Assembly: GCA_016791025.1 (NCBI GenBank)
Contig: JAEUNX010000164.1
Span: 1 to 36,519, forward strand
Source of the DNA: Zoogloeaceae bacterium
GTDB lineage: Bacteria > Pseudomonadota > Gammaproteobacteria > Burkholderiales > Rhodocyclaceae
Direction of reading: 5' to 3'
DNA: 36,519 nt
The position numbers and the translations under genes were made by a program. The notes beneath the pieces were generated by a model. It worked only from the letters and a program-made list of their open reading frames with translations, did not search any database and was not told the origin of the DNA. Each line of letters starts with the position of its first letter. Position 1 is the stretch's first letter. Below, in pieces: positions 16,801 to 25,692 of the stretch.

Positions 16801-17704
16801 GCACCAGATTAAGGATCGGCAACTGGGGGGCCAGGCGTACCTGGGCCCCCGCGAGATCGAAATCAGTCACGATTTGGCGGGCACCTTCGTCGAAAGTGAC
16901 CCAAGCACGAGCACTGCCGCGGCCCTCAGCTTCGTAGGGCAGGTCCACCCACGGCTTGAAGGCCGCGAGGTCTGCGCCGCCCACCTGCGCATACACCTCC
17001 CCTCGCCAATCGGACATCGGCCGCGGAAGGGCGCCGCGTAGATCCCCCCGCACATCGAGGTCTGAGGCCAGAGCGGCCGGCGGCTTGGCCTGGAGGCCGA
17101 ACCGGTGATGGCCGAGAAACCGGTTGGTCTGGAAGTGGACCGACTCCAGCACCAGGGGCGGCGCCCCGCGCTGGTGGTCTGCCCACTCGACCCGGGCATC
17201 GCTCACCGTGACAGTCCCCTGCTGGAGGAGCCAATCGAGAAAACCCGGCTCGGTCGAATCCTCACCCACCTCCACCCCGGCCACCAGGAGCCGCCCATCT
17301 GCCTGACGCTCCACCAACAGTCGGGGAGCGGCGACGTCAATCCGCTGAAAGTAGGGGCGCAGCCGCAGGACGGAAGACCAGCCCAGGACGGCATCGACTT
17401 GGGCAAGCTCCAGGGCCGGTGCCCCGTCGGCATCCCGAATCACCAGCCCGGCCATGTGAATGCGCGGGCGCAAGCCAGACCAATCGGCCGTCAGACGCCC
17501 AATCTCCACCGACCGCCCGATCCGCTCGCCCATCCATTGGCTGATGGTCGGCCGCACTTCGTCGATGCGGGGCAAAACCCCGTATCGCAACGCCACGACC
17601 GCAAATCCAAAAGCGAAATAGACCCCCAGGGCGGCCCAAAACGCGTTACGCAGGAAGCAGGCGACACGCGAACGACGGGGGCTTTCCACGGCGGTCGAGC
17701 TCAC
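13874..17704 (-). CDS. yhdP: YhdP-family AsmA-like envelope protein
   Basis: At 1276 residues this is the largest gene in the window. A short cytoplasmic head is followed by one transmembrane segment (about 22-42, NAFWAALGVYFAFGFAVVAL) and a very long periplasmic part made of repeated beta strands, with the YhdP/TIGR02099 (DUF3971, AsmA-like) layout. In Escherichia coli YhdP is an inner-membrane-anchored bridge that helps move phospholipid to the outer membrane. The C-terminal region (VALSGTADLARESQELLVRVQPTLSES and AGVVTYLAQKALSDPIEKLF) is typical of AsmA-like ends. The start is a GTG at 17704. It is divergent from glnE and heads the yhdP-nit-tldD operon. Confidence 0.92.
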   Translation of the reverse strand: MSSTAVESPRRSRVACFLRNAFWAALGVYFAFGFAVVALRYGVLPRIDEVRPTISQWMGERIGRSVEIGRLTADWSGLRPRIHMAGLVIRDADGAPALELAQVDAVLGWSSVLRLRPYFQRIDVAAPRLLVERQADGRLLVAGVEVGEDSTEPGFLDWLLQQGTVTVSDARVEWADHQRGAPPLVLESVHFQTNRFLGHHRFGLQAKPPAALASDLDVRGDLRGALPRPMSDWRGEVYAQVGGADLAAFKPWVDLPYEAEGRGSARAWVTFDEGARQIVTDFDLAGAQVRLAPQLPILNLVRGKGRMGVGQNGDERRLDLEAVRVETGDGIALGPLTLHLAQQVGAKPGGRLQASELDLDGLVRLAVFLPLAPGVVDQLASFDPTGAIRDFNATWRGPLDAPEAWDLKARFSGIGLRAWKRIPGVAGLSGDIEGSESQGRLMIQSPDLKLDLPEVFSNPRLQLANVRAEGGWQRRGGQLEFSLDKAEFENEDASGQASGTYRPTDAGPGVIDLQARLQRANGAAVWRYMPLVVNRDTRDWLQRSIVGGTAHDARLRLKGDLRDFPFVGGRGGQFQVRARIAGARLEYAEGWPPIDDINGELLFEGASMTITANRAKIFNVDLMDVSARLADLEATEELLEIQGKASGPTPDFLRFVSESPVAKQIDHFTDDMRAEGNGRLDLRLDMPLRNTAATKVRGSFSFTGNRLVVVPELPPVTEAGGRVSFTAQALTLSDGRGRFLDEPVTIRGETRPDGVVAFTAAGGASLAAARRHYGWPWLDHLAGSVAWKAEVGVKSRGATVAVHSTLGGLTSSLPAPFNKRGTDEWPLSVDLTLLPGAAEDVIRATMGELLAIELRGQGEGAWHPTRGDIAVGLPLRLPERGVSVRISRPEIDLDAWRQAVDSGEAASAGSETESAGGVTQVSLQAGALRAFGQTVRDLSLQAAARAGGWQGTVHSKEVEGEFRWHGKDSGALTARLFRLAVGGGQDGPEDGPDDSGSLRKLPSLDISVQQFILRDKPLGRLAIMARNQTGVWQIDALSLTNPDGDVSAKGLWRPGQPGQTDLDFKLESADAGKLLTRLGYADALRRGTAKLTGRVRWHGGPTRVDFPTLAGQMNLSVEGGQFRKLEPGVGRLLGVLSLQSLPRRITLDFRDVFSEGFAFDRISGSIDVKAGVMRTDDLEIRGPAARVALSGTADLARESQELLVRVQPTLSESIAVGAAASLLNPVAGVVTYLAQKALSDPIEKLFAFNYRVTGQWQDPKVEKVESGPELRPGRPE

Positions 17705-17825
17705 AATGCCGAACTTTCCTGACTGAAAGGGAGGGCGCGGGGGATCATTGACTAGAATCAGGGGGGCGCCCGGCCCGGTCGGCGAAGATGGCGCAATGCG
17801 AGATTTTACCTACTGGAAGGCTCTC

Positions 17826-20540
17826 ATGTCCCAAGAGTCGGCAACCTCCCCTGACCTCGTCGAGCAGGCAGGCACCCATTCCCGCTTTCTGCTGCGGATG
17901 CTGGCCAGCCGCCCCTGGCTGGCCGAGCGCCTTGCCACCCATCTTGCGGCCCCGCTGGGGGAAGCCGAGATGACGGCCTTCCTCGCGGAGCAGAAGGTCG
18001 ACACTACCAACTTGCGGCGGGCGCTTCGCCAGCTGAGAACCTGGGTGCTCTGCCACCTCGCAGTGCGGGATCTCGCCGGCATGGCCCCCCTGGCCGAGGT
18101 CACCGAGACCATGACCACCCTGGCGGATGTCGCGGTCCATACCGCCCTGGAAACGCTACGCCCCCCGCTGGTACAGCGTTACGGCGAACCCCTCGGCCCC
18201 GGCGGTTGGGTCCAGGAATTCATGGTCATCGGCATGGGAAAACTGGGCGGCCGCGAACTCAACGTCTCTTCGGACATCGACCTGATCTTCGTCTATCCGG
18301 AGGATGGGGATACCGGCGGGGCGAAGGTCATCAGCAACTTCGAATTCTTCGAGAAACTCGGGCGGCAGATCATCCAGGCCCTGGCGGAGGTGACCGAGGA
18401 CGGCCAAGTGTTCCGGGTGGACATGCGTCTGCGGCCGAACGGGGACTCGGGCCCCCTGGTGTGCGGCTTCGACATGCTCGAAAACTACTTCATCACCCAG
18501 GGACGGGAGTGGGAGAGATACGCCTGGATCAAAGCCCGCGTGATGAATGGCGAGCGTTTTAGCGAACTGGAAGCGATTTCGCGCCCCTTCGTTTTCCGCA
18601 AGTACCTGGACTTCGGCGCCATCAACGCCATGCGCGAGTTGCACGCCCAGATCCGGCGTGAGGTGGCACGCCGCGATCGGGCCCACAATATCAAGCTTGG
18701 CCCGGGGGGAATCCGCGAAATCGAGTTCATCGCCCAGGTCTTCCAGCTGATACGCGGCGGTCGCGATCGGGCCCTGCAGATCAAGCCCACCCTGAAGGTG
18801 CTGGCCCTGCTGGGCCAACGCGGGATTCTGGATCGAAAGACCGTCGACGAACTCGCCAGCGCCTATGACTTCCTGCGCCGGCTGGAACATAGGCTGCAGT
18901 ATCTGGACGATGCCCAGACCCACGACCTTCCGGCCAACCCGGAGGATCAGGCCAGAATTGCCCGCTCGATGGGTTGCGCCGACTACCCGGAGCTGATGGC
19001 GATTCTGGACGGTCACCGCCACCGCGTCGGGCGCCATTTCGATGACGTGTTCGCCAATCCATCCCAGGACGTGCATCCCCTCGATGCACTCTGGACCAGT
19101 GCCGATGATCCCGAGCGGATCGCTTCAACCCTGGCAACCCTCGGCTACCAGGACGCCAGGAGTGCAGCACGCCGCCTGGCGACCATTCAGGCCAGCCCGC
19201 GCTATTTGCAGTTGCCGCCAAAGATTCGTAGCCGATTCGACGCCTTGGTGCCGCGCCTGATTCAGGCCGCCTGCAATTTCGCTGACGCCGACACCAGTCT
19301 CAGCCGAGCCCTCGATCTCCTCGAAATGGTCAGCGGGCGGGGCGCCTACCTGGCGCTGCTACAACAGTATCCCCAGGCCTTAAACAAGGTGGTGGAGCTG
19401 ATCAGCGCATCCTCCTGGGCCGCCCAGTACCTGAACCGCCATCCCATCCTCATGGATGACCTTCTGGACGCTCGCCAGCTCGAACCGCCCGACTGGCCAG
19501 CGTTTAAGACCGAACTTCATCAGGCCCTCACCGAGTTGGAGCCTGATACCGAGCGCCAGATGGATGTCATGCGCGAGTACCACCACACGGCCGTGTTTCG
19601 CCTGCTCACCCAGGACTTGGCCGGCGTTTTGTCGGTGGAGGCTCTGGCCGACCATCTTTCGGCCCTGGCGGACATCATGCTCGACGAGACGATCCCCGTC
19701 TGCTGGAACAAGATTCGCCACCGCCATCGCGACACCCCCCAATTCGCCGTCATCGCTTACGGCAAACTGGGCGGCAAGGAACTGGGATATGCCTCAGATC
19801 TCGACATCGTCTTCCTTTATGACGACGAAGCGCCCGAGGCCGCAGAAAACTATGCCCGGCTGAGTCAGCGTATCAACACCTGGCTGTCGAGCCAGACCGC
19901 GGCCGGCATGTTGTTCGAAACCGATCTACGCCTGCGTCCCAATGGCGAATCAGGCCTCCTGGTCTCCTCCGTCGAAGCCTTCGAGCGCTACCAGCGGGAA
20001 TCCGCCTGGGTCTGGGAACATCAGGCCCTCAGCCGGGCGCGTTTCGCGGCCGGGAGCCGCGCCCTGGGCGATCGCTTCGAGCACATCCGCCGCGCTGTGC
20101 TGAGGCAGCCCCGCGATCTCGCTGCCTTGCGCGCGGAGGTCGTCAAAATGCGGCAGAAGATGCGCGAGGCCCACGGCGGCAAGCCGCCGCTCTTCGATCT
20201 CAAGCACGACGCCGGCGGGCTGGTGGATGTCGAATTTCTTGTCCAGTATTTGGTCCTCGGCTATTCGGCCAGTCATCCCGACCTCGCGGACAATGTCGGC
20301 AACATTGCCCTCCTGCGCCGCGCCGGTGAGCAGAATCTGACGGACGCACGGCTCGCCGAACAATGTGCCGATGCCTACCGGGAACTGCGCCACCTCCAGC
20401 ATCGCCAACGCCTCAACGGCCTACCATCCCGGGTCGAAGCCGATCCCGTGGCGGCCTTGAGGGCCCCCATCATCGCCCTATGGGAGGCCGTCTTCGGCAA
20501 AGGACCCGGACCGACCCTTGCTGCGCAGGGGCGAAAATGA
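17826..20540 (+). CDS. glnE: Bifunctional glutamine synthetase adenylyltransferase / adenylyl-removing enzyme
   Basis: GlnE attaches AMP to glutamine synthetase when nitrogen is plentiful and removes it when nitrogen is scarce, under PII control. The 904-residue protein has the expected two nucleotidyltransferase domains: the N-terminal deadenylylating one with [10 protein letters not shown] (about 136-145) and SDIDLIF (about 150), and the C-terminal adenylylating one with [10 protein letters not shown] (about 644-653) and SDLDIVF (about 657-663). Each is followed by a helical domain ([17 protein letters not shown] and [17 protein letters not shown]). I chose the ATG at 17826 because GGAAGG stands at the right distance; in-frame starts at 17796 and 17748 lack this. 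It is divergent from yhdP. Confidence 0.96.
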   Translation: MSQESATSPDLVEQAGTHSRFLLRMLASRPWLAERLATHLAAPLGEAEMTAFLAEQKVDTTNLRRALRQLRTWVLCHLAVRDLAGMAPLAEVTETMTTLADVAVHTALETLRPPLVQRYGEPLGPGGWVQEFMVIGMGKLGGRELNVSSDIDLIFVYPEDGDTGGAKVISNFEFFEKLGRQIIQALAEVTEDGQVFRVDMRLRPNGDSGPLVCGFDMLENYFITQGREWERYAWIKARVMNGERFSELEAISRPFVFRKYLDFGAINAMRELHAQIRREVARRDRAHNIKLGPGGIREIEFIAQVFQLIRGGRDRALQIKPTLKVLALLGQRGILDRKTVDELASAYDFLRRLEHRLQYLDDAQTHDLPANPEDQARIARSMGCADYPELMAILDGHRHRVGRHFDDVFANPSQDVHPLDALWTSADDPERIASTLATLGYQDARSAARRLATIQASPRYLQLPPKIRSRFDALVPRLIQAACNFADADTSLSRALDLLEMVSGRGAYLALLQQYPQALNKVVELISASSWAAQYLNRHPILMDDLLDARQLEPPDWPAFKTELHQALTELEPDTERQMDVMREYHHTAVFRLLTQDLAGVLSVEALADHLSALADIMLDETIPVCWNKIRHRHRDTPQFAVIAYGKLGGKELGYASDLDIVFLYDDEAPEAAENYARLSQRINTWLSSQTAAGMLFETDLRLRPNGESGLLVSSVEAFERYQRESAWVWEHQALSRARFAAGSRALGDRFEHIRRAVLRQPRDLAALRAEVVKMRQKMREAHGGKPPLFDLKHDAGGLVDVEFLVQYLVLGYSASHPDLADNVGNIALLRRAGEQNLTDARLAEQCADAYRELRHLQHRQRLNGLPSRVEADPVAALRAPIIALWEAVFGKGPGPTLAAQGRK

Positions 20541-20601
20541 GATCATTAGAGGCTTAATTTTCGGGCGGCCACATCCACCGCCCCAGCTTGAAAGGACTCC
20601 C

Positions 20602-20820
20602 ATGAAAGCCGACATCCATCCCAAGTACGCTGAAGTCCAGGTGACCTGCAGCTGCGGTAGCGTCTTCACCACCCGATCCACGCTGAGCAAGCCCCAGCTG
20701 CACGTGGAAGTGTGCTCCGCCTGCCATCCCTTCTATACGGGCAAGCAAAAGATCGTCGACACCGCCGGCCGGGTCGAGCGCTTCCGCCAGAAATATGGCA
20801 GCGTTCAGCGCCTTGGCTGA
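20602..20820 (+). CDS. rpmE: Ribosomal protein bL31 (zinc-binding form)
   Basis: The 72-residue protein is the large-subunit ribosomal protein bL31. Four cysteines at about 16, 18, 38 and 41 (CSCGSVF and [13 protein letters not shown]) show the zinc-containing type, which bacteria commonly replace with a cysteine-free paralogue under zinc shortage. AAAGGA lies six bases ahead of the ATG. A rho-independent terminator follows the stop at once, so the gene is probably a single transcription unit or the end of a glnE transcript (62 bases upstream). Confidence 0.97.
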   Translation: MKADIHPKYAEVQVTCSCGSVFTTRSTLSKPQLHVEVCSACHPFYTGKQKIVDTAGRVERFRQKYGSVQRLG

Positions 20821-20841
20821 GGCAGGCCGCTCGCGCTGGAG

Positions 20842-20870
20842 AAAGGCAGCCTTGGCTGCCTTTTTTCTTT
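20842..20870 (+). terminator. Rho-independent terminator after rpmE
   Basis: AAAGGCAGC pairs with GCTGCCTTT across a CTTG loop, nine perfect pairs, and runs into TTTTTTCTTT. It begins about 22 bases after the rpmE stop and ends before the ribosome binding site of the glycosyltransferase gene at 20898, which therefore probably depends on read-through or a nearby weak promoter. Confidence 0.92.
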
Positions 20871-20897
20871 GGCCCCTGCCGACAATGAGGGGCCGTC

Positions 20898-22574
20898 ATG
20901 GCAGCACCTGACTCAACTCGGCCGGACTGGCGAGCACGAGCCCTCGGGTTTCTGTTCAGCCCCCGCGGGATCGTGGTCCTGGCCACGATCTACCTTCTGG
21001 TCGGCCTCTTTGGCCACGATCCCTGGCGCGGCGACGATTCCCGCTATTTCGGTCCCATCGTCGGCGCGCTGCGGGACGGCCACTGGCTCGTACCCACCAC
21101 CGGCGGCGAAGCGTACCTGGAGTACCCGCCCCTTTACTACTGGTTAGGTGCCGCGTTGGCCTGGCTGGCAGGGCCCATCCTGCCCCTACACGATGGCGCC
21201 CGCCTGGCCAGCGCCTTTTCCATTGGCGCCACCCTCTTTTTCCTTGCCCGGGCGGCTACTGCGCTGTTCGGGCGGCCAACCTTATCCACGGTGTGCCTCC
21301 TTGCTCTGGGCACCCTCGGGCTGGTGGTCCATGCCCACGAGACTCAGCCCATTCTGGCCATTCTTGCCACCAGCACTCTTACGCTGGCGGCCCTCGCCAA
21401 GCTTCCCCGATCGCCTCGCTGGGCGGGCCTTGTCGCCGGTGCCGGCCTCGGCCTCAGCTTCCTTGCCGGCGGACTTGCTGGCGCGGTACCTTCTGCGGCC
21501 CTGATCGTCGCCGCCTTGACCGCCCCCCCCCAGGAGACCGCCGGCTCGTCCCGACGAGCCCTCCTCGCCGGAGTCATGGTGAGTGGCGCCATCGCCGCGG
21601 CCTGGTTGGCACCCTTTTTCGTCAGCCAACCGGATACCGCTTCGCTGTGGTGGCGGCTACAGGTTGCGAATCTGGTTCCGTCCCTCGACAACCTGCAGCA
21701 TCCCGCTTTCATGGTGCAGCAGCTTGGGTGGTTTCTCTGGCCCCTGTGGCCCATCGCCGGCTGGGCCTTGTGGCGGGAACGCCATCGGCTGACCACCTTC
21801 GGCTGGCGGCTCGCTCTGGCGTTCCTTGTCACTACCTTGGCAACAGTATTGCTGCTGGCGGACTCCCTGCGGCCCGCCAATTTGTTGCCATTGATTCCTC
21901 CCCTGGCCCTCATCGCAAGCGCCGGGGTCCAGTCGCTGCGCCGCGGTGCCGCCAGCGCCTTCGACTGGTTTGCGATCATGACTTTCCTGGTCTTCGCCAT
22001 CCTCGTCGTCCTGGCATGGACAGCCATGGGGCTCGCTTGGCCACCAGGACTTGCCCGCCAGCTGGTCAAGCTCGCCCCGGGATTCCGCCTGGAGTTTTCC
22101 CTGGGGCCCGGCATCGTTGGCGGTATCCTGGTCGCCGGCTGGCTGGCCCTGGTGTGGAATGCGCCCCGCTCTCCCAACCGCGGTGCCATCAACTGGGCCA
22201 CTGGGACCACCATGCTCTGGACCCTGGCGGTGATCCTCCTCATGCCCTGGTTCGATCATGGGAAGAGTTATCGCCCGGCAGCAGAAGGCCTGGCGCGGAC
22301 GGCCCACGCCATCCGCGCCGAGTGCATCGCGGTGGAAGAGATTTCGCCCAGCCTTCGGGCATCGCTGAGTTACTTTACCGAAATTCCCCTTGCACCCCTG
22401 GCGACGTGGGGACACTCCTGCAGCCTGCGACTGGTGGCAATGGACCACCGGGAGGCCCTTCCCGCGCTTCCCTCCTCCGCGCGGCGGGTCTGGGAGTACC
22501 GGCGAGGCGGAGGCCGTCAACTTGAGGTGCTACAGCTTTATCGCCTCGCCGACTCTTCGCCGCGCCGCCCCTAA
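20898..22574 (+). CDS. ArnT-like/PMT-family membrane glycosyltransferase
   Basis: The 558-residue protein is an integral membrane protein with about eleven or twelve hydrophobic segments. The first long periplasmic loop carries GHDPWRGDDSRYFGP, and EYPPLYYWLGAAL follows, both typical of the GT83/ArnT-like glycosyltransferases that use polyprenyl-phosphate sugars to decorate lipid A, glycans or proteins outside the inner membrane. The acidic pair in RGDDSRYF is the likely catalytic site. The acceptor and sugar cannot be named, and I see no other arn or glycan gene nearby. GAGGGG precedes the ATG. It is convergent with orn, with a 12-base perfect palindrome (GGGCGGCCGCCC, 22578-22589) between the stops. 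Confidence 0.85.
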   Translation: MAAPDSTRPDWRARALGFLFSPRGIVVLATIYLLVGLFGHDPWRGDDSRYFGPIVGALRDGHWLVPTTGGEAYLEYPPLYYWLGAALAWLAGPILPLHDGARLASAFSIGATLFFLARAATALFGRPTLSTVCLLALGTLGLVVHAHETQPILAILATSTLTLAALAKLPRSPRWAGLVAGAGLGLSFLAGGLAGAVPSAALIVAALTAPPQETAGSSRRALLAGVMVSGAIAAAWLAPFFVSQPDTASLWWRLQVANLVPSLDNLQHPAFMVQQLGWFLWPLWPIAGWALWRERHRLTTFGWRLALAFLVTTLATVLLLADSLRPANLLPLIPPLALIASAGVQSLRRGAASAFDWFAIMTFLVFAILVVLAWTAMGLAWPPGLARQLVKLAPGFRLEFSLGPGIVGGILVAGWLALVWNAPRSPNRGAINWATGTTMLWTLAVILLMPWFDHGKSYRPAAEGLARTAHAIRAECIAVEEISPSLRASLSYFTEIPLAPLATWGHSCSLRLVAMDHREALPALPSSARRVWEYRRGGGRQLEVLQLYRLADSSPRRP

Positions 22575-22591
22575 GCCGGGCGGCCGCCCTT

Positions 22592-23137
22592 TCACACCTT
22601 CAGGAAGTGGGTGCGATAGTGGGCCAGTTCTGCGATGGATTCGTGAATGTCGGCAAGAGCTTCATGCTTGCCTTTCTTTTCCACGCCTTTGGCGACCTCG
22701 GGTCGCCAGCGTCTGGCCAGCTCTTTCAGGGTCGAGACATCCAGGTTCCGGTAGTGAAACCAAGCCTCCAGCCGAGGCATGTACCGCGCGAGGAAGCGAC
22801 GGTCCTGACAGATCGAGTTGCCGCACATTGGAGAGGTCCGCTGGGGCACCCACTCCTGCATGAACGCGAGCATTGCGGCCTCGACATCGGCCTCACCGTG
22901 CGGAGATGCCTTGACCCGGTCGATCAGGCCGGAGCGGCCATGGGTGCTCCGGTTCCAGTCGTCCATGCCATCGAGGACGGCAGCTGGCTGGTGGACGGCC
23001 AGGACCGGCGCCTCCGCCCTGACCTGGAGGTCCCCGTCGGTGATGACCATCGCAATCTCAATGATGCGGTCGCGATCAGGCTCAAGCCCGGTCATTTCCA
23101 TGTCGAGCCAGACGAGGTGATTGGGATCCTGTGCCAT
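22592..23137 (-). CDS. orn: Oligoribonuclease
   Basis: Orn is the 3'-5' exoribonuclease that finishes RNA decay by degrading di- to pentanucleotides, including pGpG from cyclic-di-GMP breakdown. The 181-residue DEDDh enzyme shows the acidic pair in [12 protein letters not shown] (D12, E14), the [20 protein letters not shown] segment with its aspartate, and [15 protein letters not shown] carrying the final His and Asp. Length and ends match the family. It is divergent from the M48 peptidase gene, with 68 bases between the two starts to hold both promoters. Confidence 0.97.
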   Translation of the reverse strand: MAQDPNHLVWLDMEMTGLEPDRDRIIEIAMVITDGDLQVRAEAPVLAVHQPAAVLDGMDDWNRSTHGRSGLIDRVKASPHGEADVEAAMLAFMQEWVPQRTSPMCGNSICQDRRFLARYMPRLEAWFHYRNLDVSTLKELARRWRPEVAKGVEKKGKHEALADIHESIAELAHYRTHFLKV

Positions 23138-23205
23138 AATTTCCCGCGAACGATAAAAAATTCATTCTGTCACAGTTTGGCCTTTTCCCCGCCTCGCCCA
23201 GGTCA

Positions 23206-24468
23206 ATGACCGCCTCCGCCTTCACCCTTCTGTTCGCGATGGGACTCGCCCTGGCGACCGGCCTGCGTGTATGGCTCGCCACACGGCAGATTCGCCATGT
23301 CGAGATGCATCGTGGGCAGGTGCCGGACGATTTTTCCGCCACCGTGAGCCTCGCGGCTCACCAGCGCGCCGCCGATTACACCGTGGGCAAGATGCGCCTC
23401 GCCCGTTGGCATCTGCTCATGGACACGGTGCTTCTCCTCTCGCTGACCCTGGGCGGAGGCGTCCAGGTCCTCCATGAATTGTGGGCCTCGCAGTGGCCCG
23501 CCGGCGGACTGGCCCACGGCGTCGGCCTCATTGCATCGGTCGGGGTCATTGGCTGGCTGGTTGGTCTTCCTTTCAGTTGGTTCCGCACCTTCAGCCTTGA
23601 AGCGCGATTCGGCTTCAATCGCATGACTCAACGCCTGTTCTGGAGCGACACCGTTCGGCAGGCTGCCCTCGCCGCAGTGCTTGGACTACCGATCCTCGCC
23701 GGCTTGCTTTGGGTGATCGATGCAGCGGGCCAGCATTGGTGGCTCTATGCCTGGGCCTGCTGGATGGCCTTAAATCTTGGAATGATGGTGATCTGGCCAA
23801 CCTTTATCGCACCGCTTTTCAATCGCTTCGACCCCCTCGCCGACGGCGAGACCAAAGGACGCGTGGAGGCATTGTTGACGCGATGCGGGTTCCGCTCCAA
23901 CGGCCTGTTCGTGATGGACGGATCCCGCCGCTCCGCCCATGGAAATGCGTATTTCACCGGGCTTGGGGCTGCCAAGCGGATCGTCTTCTTCGACACGCTG
24001 CTCGACAAACTCGGCCCCACGGAGATCGAAGCGGTGTTGGCCCACGAGCTGGGGCACTTCCGCCACCACCATGTGGTCAAGCGCCTGGTTGTGCTGGGGG
24101 GCGCCTTCCTCGGCTTCTTCGCCCTCCTGGCCTGGTTAGCGGGGCAGCCGTGGTTCTTCCACGGTCTTGGAGTTTCGGCGCAGGACACACCGACTGCCCT
24201 CGTCCTCTTTGCCGAAGTGCTCCCCGTGCTCCTCTTCCCCCTGGCTCCCCTCCTGAGCCTTTGGTCGCGACGTCACGAGTTTCAGGCCGACCATTACGCG
24301 GCCACCCATGCCAATCCGGGGGATCTGATCTCGGCCCTTCTCAAGCTCTACCGCGACAATGCCTCAACCCTGACACCAGACCCGATCTATTCTTCGGTCA
24401 ACGACTCCCATCCGCCAGCAGCCCAACGGGTGGCCCAACTGCGCAGATGGCAGGAGGCAGGTGCGTGA
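23206..24468 (+). CDS. M48 family (Ste24/CAAX-protease-like) membrane metallopeptidase
   Basis: The 420-residue protein has an N-terminal Ste24-like membrane domain with several hydrophobic helices (from residue 5, and about 70-85, 103-123, 153-172, 180-200) and the zinc site HELGH at about 280-284, followed by two more membrane helices and RRHEFQADHYAATHA carrying the third zinc ligand. It is an inner-membrane zinc endopeptidase of peptidase family M48A; bacterial members act in membrane-protein quality control, and no substrate is known here. The last four bases (GTGA) overlap the start of the cytochrome gene, so both are coupled. Confidence 0.92.
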   Translation: MTASAFTLLFAMGLALATGLRVWLATRQIRHVEMHRGQVPDDFSATVSLAAHQRAADYTVGKMRLARWHLLMDTVLLLSLTLGGGVQVLHELWASQWPAGGLAHGVGLIASVGVIGWLVGLPFSWFRTFSLEARFGFNRMTQRLFWSDTVRQAALAAVLGLPILAGLLWVIDAAGQHWWLYAWACWMALNLGMMVIWPTFIAPLFNRFDPLADGETKGRVEALLTRCGFRSNGLFVMDGSRRSAHGNAYFTGLGAAKRIVFFDTLLDKLGPTEIEAVLAHELGHFRHHHVVKRLVVLGGAFLGFFALLAWLAGQPWFFHGLGVSAQDTPTALVLFAEVLPVLLFPLAPLLSLWSRRHEFQADHYAATHANPGDLISALLKLYRDNASTLTPDPIYSSVNDSHPPAAQRVAQLRRWQEAGA

Positions 24469-24776
24469 GAAATTGGATCGTTGGTACGATGCTCCTTGCC
24501 CTGCATGCACCGGGGTGGGCCACCTCCTTCGTCGGTGCCGACGCGGCTGCGGGCCAGAGCCTGCACTCAAAGCAATGCGTAAACTGCCACGCCCAGCAGT
24601 ACGGCGGTCCGGAGGGCGAGAACATCTACCTGCGGCGCAACCGGACCGTCAAGTCGGCGGAGAGCTTGGCCCAGCGGATCACGCTATGCACCTCAATGCT
24701 GAAGCTCGAGCTGTTTCCAGAGGACGAACTCAATATCGCTGGCTACCTGAATCAGCGCTACTACCATTTTCCCTGA
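24465..24776 (+). CDS. Small monoheme c-type cytochrome
   Basis: From a GTG at 24465, with AGGAGG seven bases ahead inside the end of the M48 gene, the frame gives 103 residues. The N-terminus has a basic start and hydrophobic core (RNWIVGTMLLALHAPGWA), a signal peptide, and one heme-binding CVNCH at about 38-42. The probable axial methionine is M78. The rest has the size of a class I cytochrome c, so this is probably a periplasmic electron carrier. There is no adjacent oxidase or dehydrogenase. It lies ten bases before rsgA. A further cysteine at about 75 is unusual for such a small cytochrome. Confidence 0.88.
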   Translation: MRNWIVGTMLLALHAPGWATSFVGADAAAGQSLHSKQCVNCHAQQYGGPEGENIYLRRNRTVKSAESLAQRITLCTSMLKLELFPEDELNIAGYLNQRYYHFP

Positions 24777-24786
24777 TTCGACTGGG

Positions 24787-25692
24787 ATGAGTCAGCCGGC
24801 GGAATCGGGGGTGGTTGTTGCGGCCTATGGCCGTCAATATGAGGTCACGACCGCGCTTGGAGACACCGTTCTCTGCGTGCCCCGTGCCAAACGCAGCATC
24901 TATGCTTGTGGCGACGAAGTGAGATTCCGTCGTACCAACGAAACCGGCCAGGGCGTGTTGGAGGCGCTTTCGCCCCGCCGCAGCCTGCTCCACCGGGCCG
25001 ATGCCTTCCGGGAAAAGCTCATCGCAGCGAATGTGACCCAGATTGTGATCGTTGTGGCCACCGAGCCCTCGTTCAGCGACGAGTTGGTCAGCCGCTGCCT
25101 GTGTGCCGCCGAAGCCCAGGAAGTGGCTGCGCTGATTCTGCTTAATAAGATTGATCTCATCGAGCGTTTGCCTGCGGCCCAGCAACTTTTAGCTCCCTTT
25201 CGCAGCCTTGGCTATCCCATCGTAGAACTGGCCGCCGAATCCAGCGTTGCTGCGTTAAGGCCGCATCTGGAAGCCCACACCAGCATCCTGGTGGGACAAT
25301 CGGGAATGGGCAAGTCGACGCTGGTCAATGCCTTGCTCCCGGAAGCCCGTGCAGCCACGCGGGAGATCTCCCTCTCCCTCGACTCCGGAAAGCACACCAC
25401 GACCTTTGCCCGCCTTTACCGCCTCGACGAGCGCAGCCGCTTGATCGACAGCCCTGGCCTGCAGACCTTTGGCCTGACCCACCTGTCGCCGGCTGCGATT
25501 GAGCACGGATTCCGTGAGTTTGGTCCTTACTTCGGCCTGTGCCGATTTCGTGACTGTCAGCACTTGGAGGAGCCCGGTTGCGCATTGGTCGCGGCGACCG
25601 ACGGCGGCCAGATCGCCCGCCGCCGCCTGGACCTGTTCCGCCAGATTCGGGCGGAAAACGAGGCGGCACGGCGCCTTGCCCGAGGTCACTGA
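24787..25692 (+). CDS. rsgA: Ribosome small-subunit-dependent GTPase A
   Basis: RsgA is a circularly permuted GTPase that helps late maturation of the 30S ribosomal subunit. The 301-residue protein has an OB-fold head, then G4 NKID (about 120-123), G1 GQSGMGKST (about 170-178) and G3 DSPG (about 221-224) in the permuted order G4-G1-G3. The C-terminal zinc knuckle is CRFRDCQHLEEPGC (Cys 252, 257, His 259, Cys 265). Its stop overlaps the convergent anbu stop by seven bases. Orn, the M48 peptidase, the cytochrome and RsgA sit together; the orn-rsgA pairing is known from other proteobacteria. Confidence 0.96.
   Translation: MSQPAESGVVVAAYGRQYEVTTALGDTVLCVPRAKRSIYACGDEVRFRRTNETGQGVLEALSPRRSLLHRADAFREKLIAANVTQIVIVVATEPSFSDELVSRCLCAAEAQEVAALILLNKIDLIERLPAAQQLLAPFRSLGYPIVELAAESSVAALRPHLEAHTSILVGQSGMGKSTLVNALLPEARAATREISLSLDSGKHTTTFARLYRLDERSRLIDSPGLQTFGLTHLSPAAIEHGFREFGPYFGLCRFRDCQHLEEPGCALVAATDGGQIARRRLDLFRQIRAENEAARRLARGH

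Noticed and set aside
23709..24464. Upstream extension of the cytochrome frame
   Set aside because: This part lies within the M48 peptidase gene in another frame; the signal peptide and ribosome binding site place the start at 24465.
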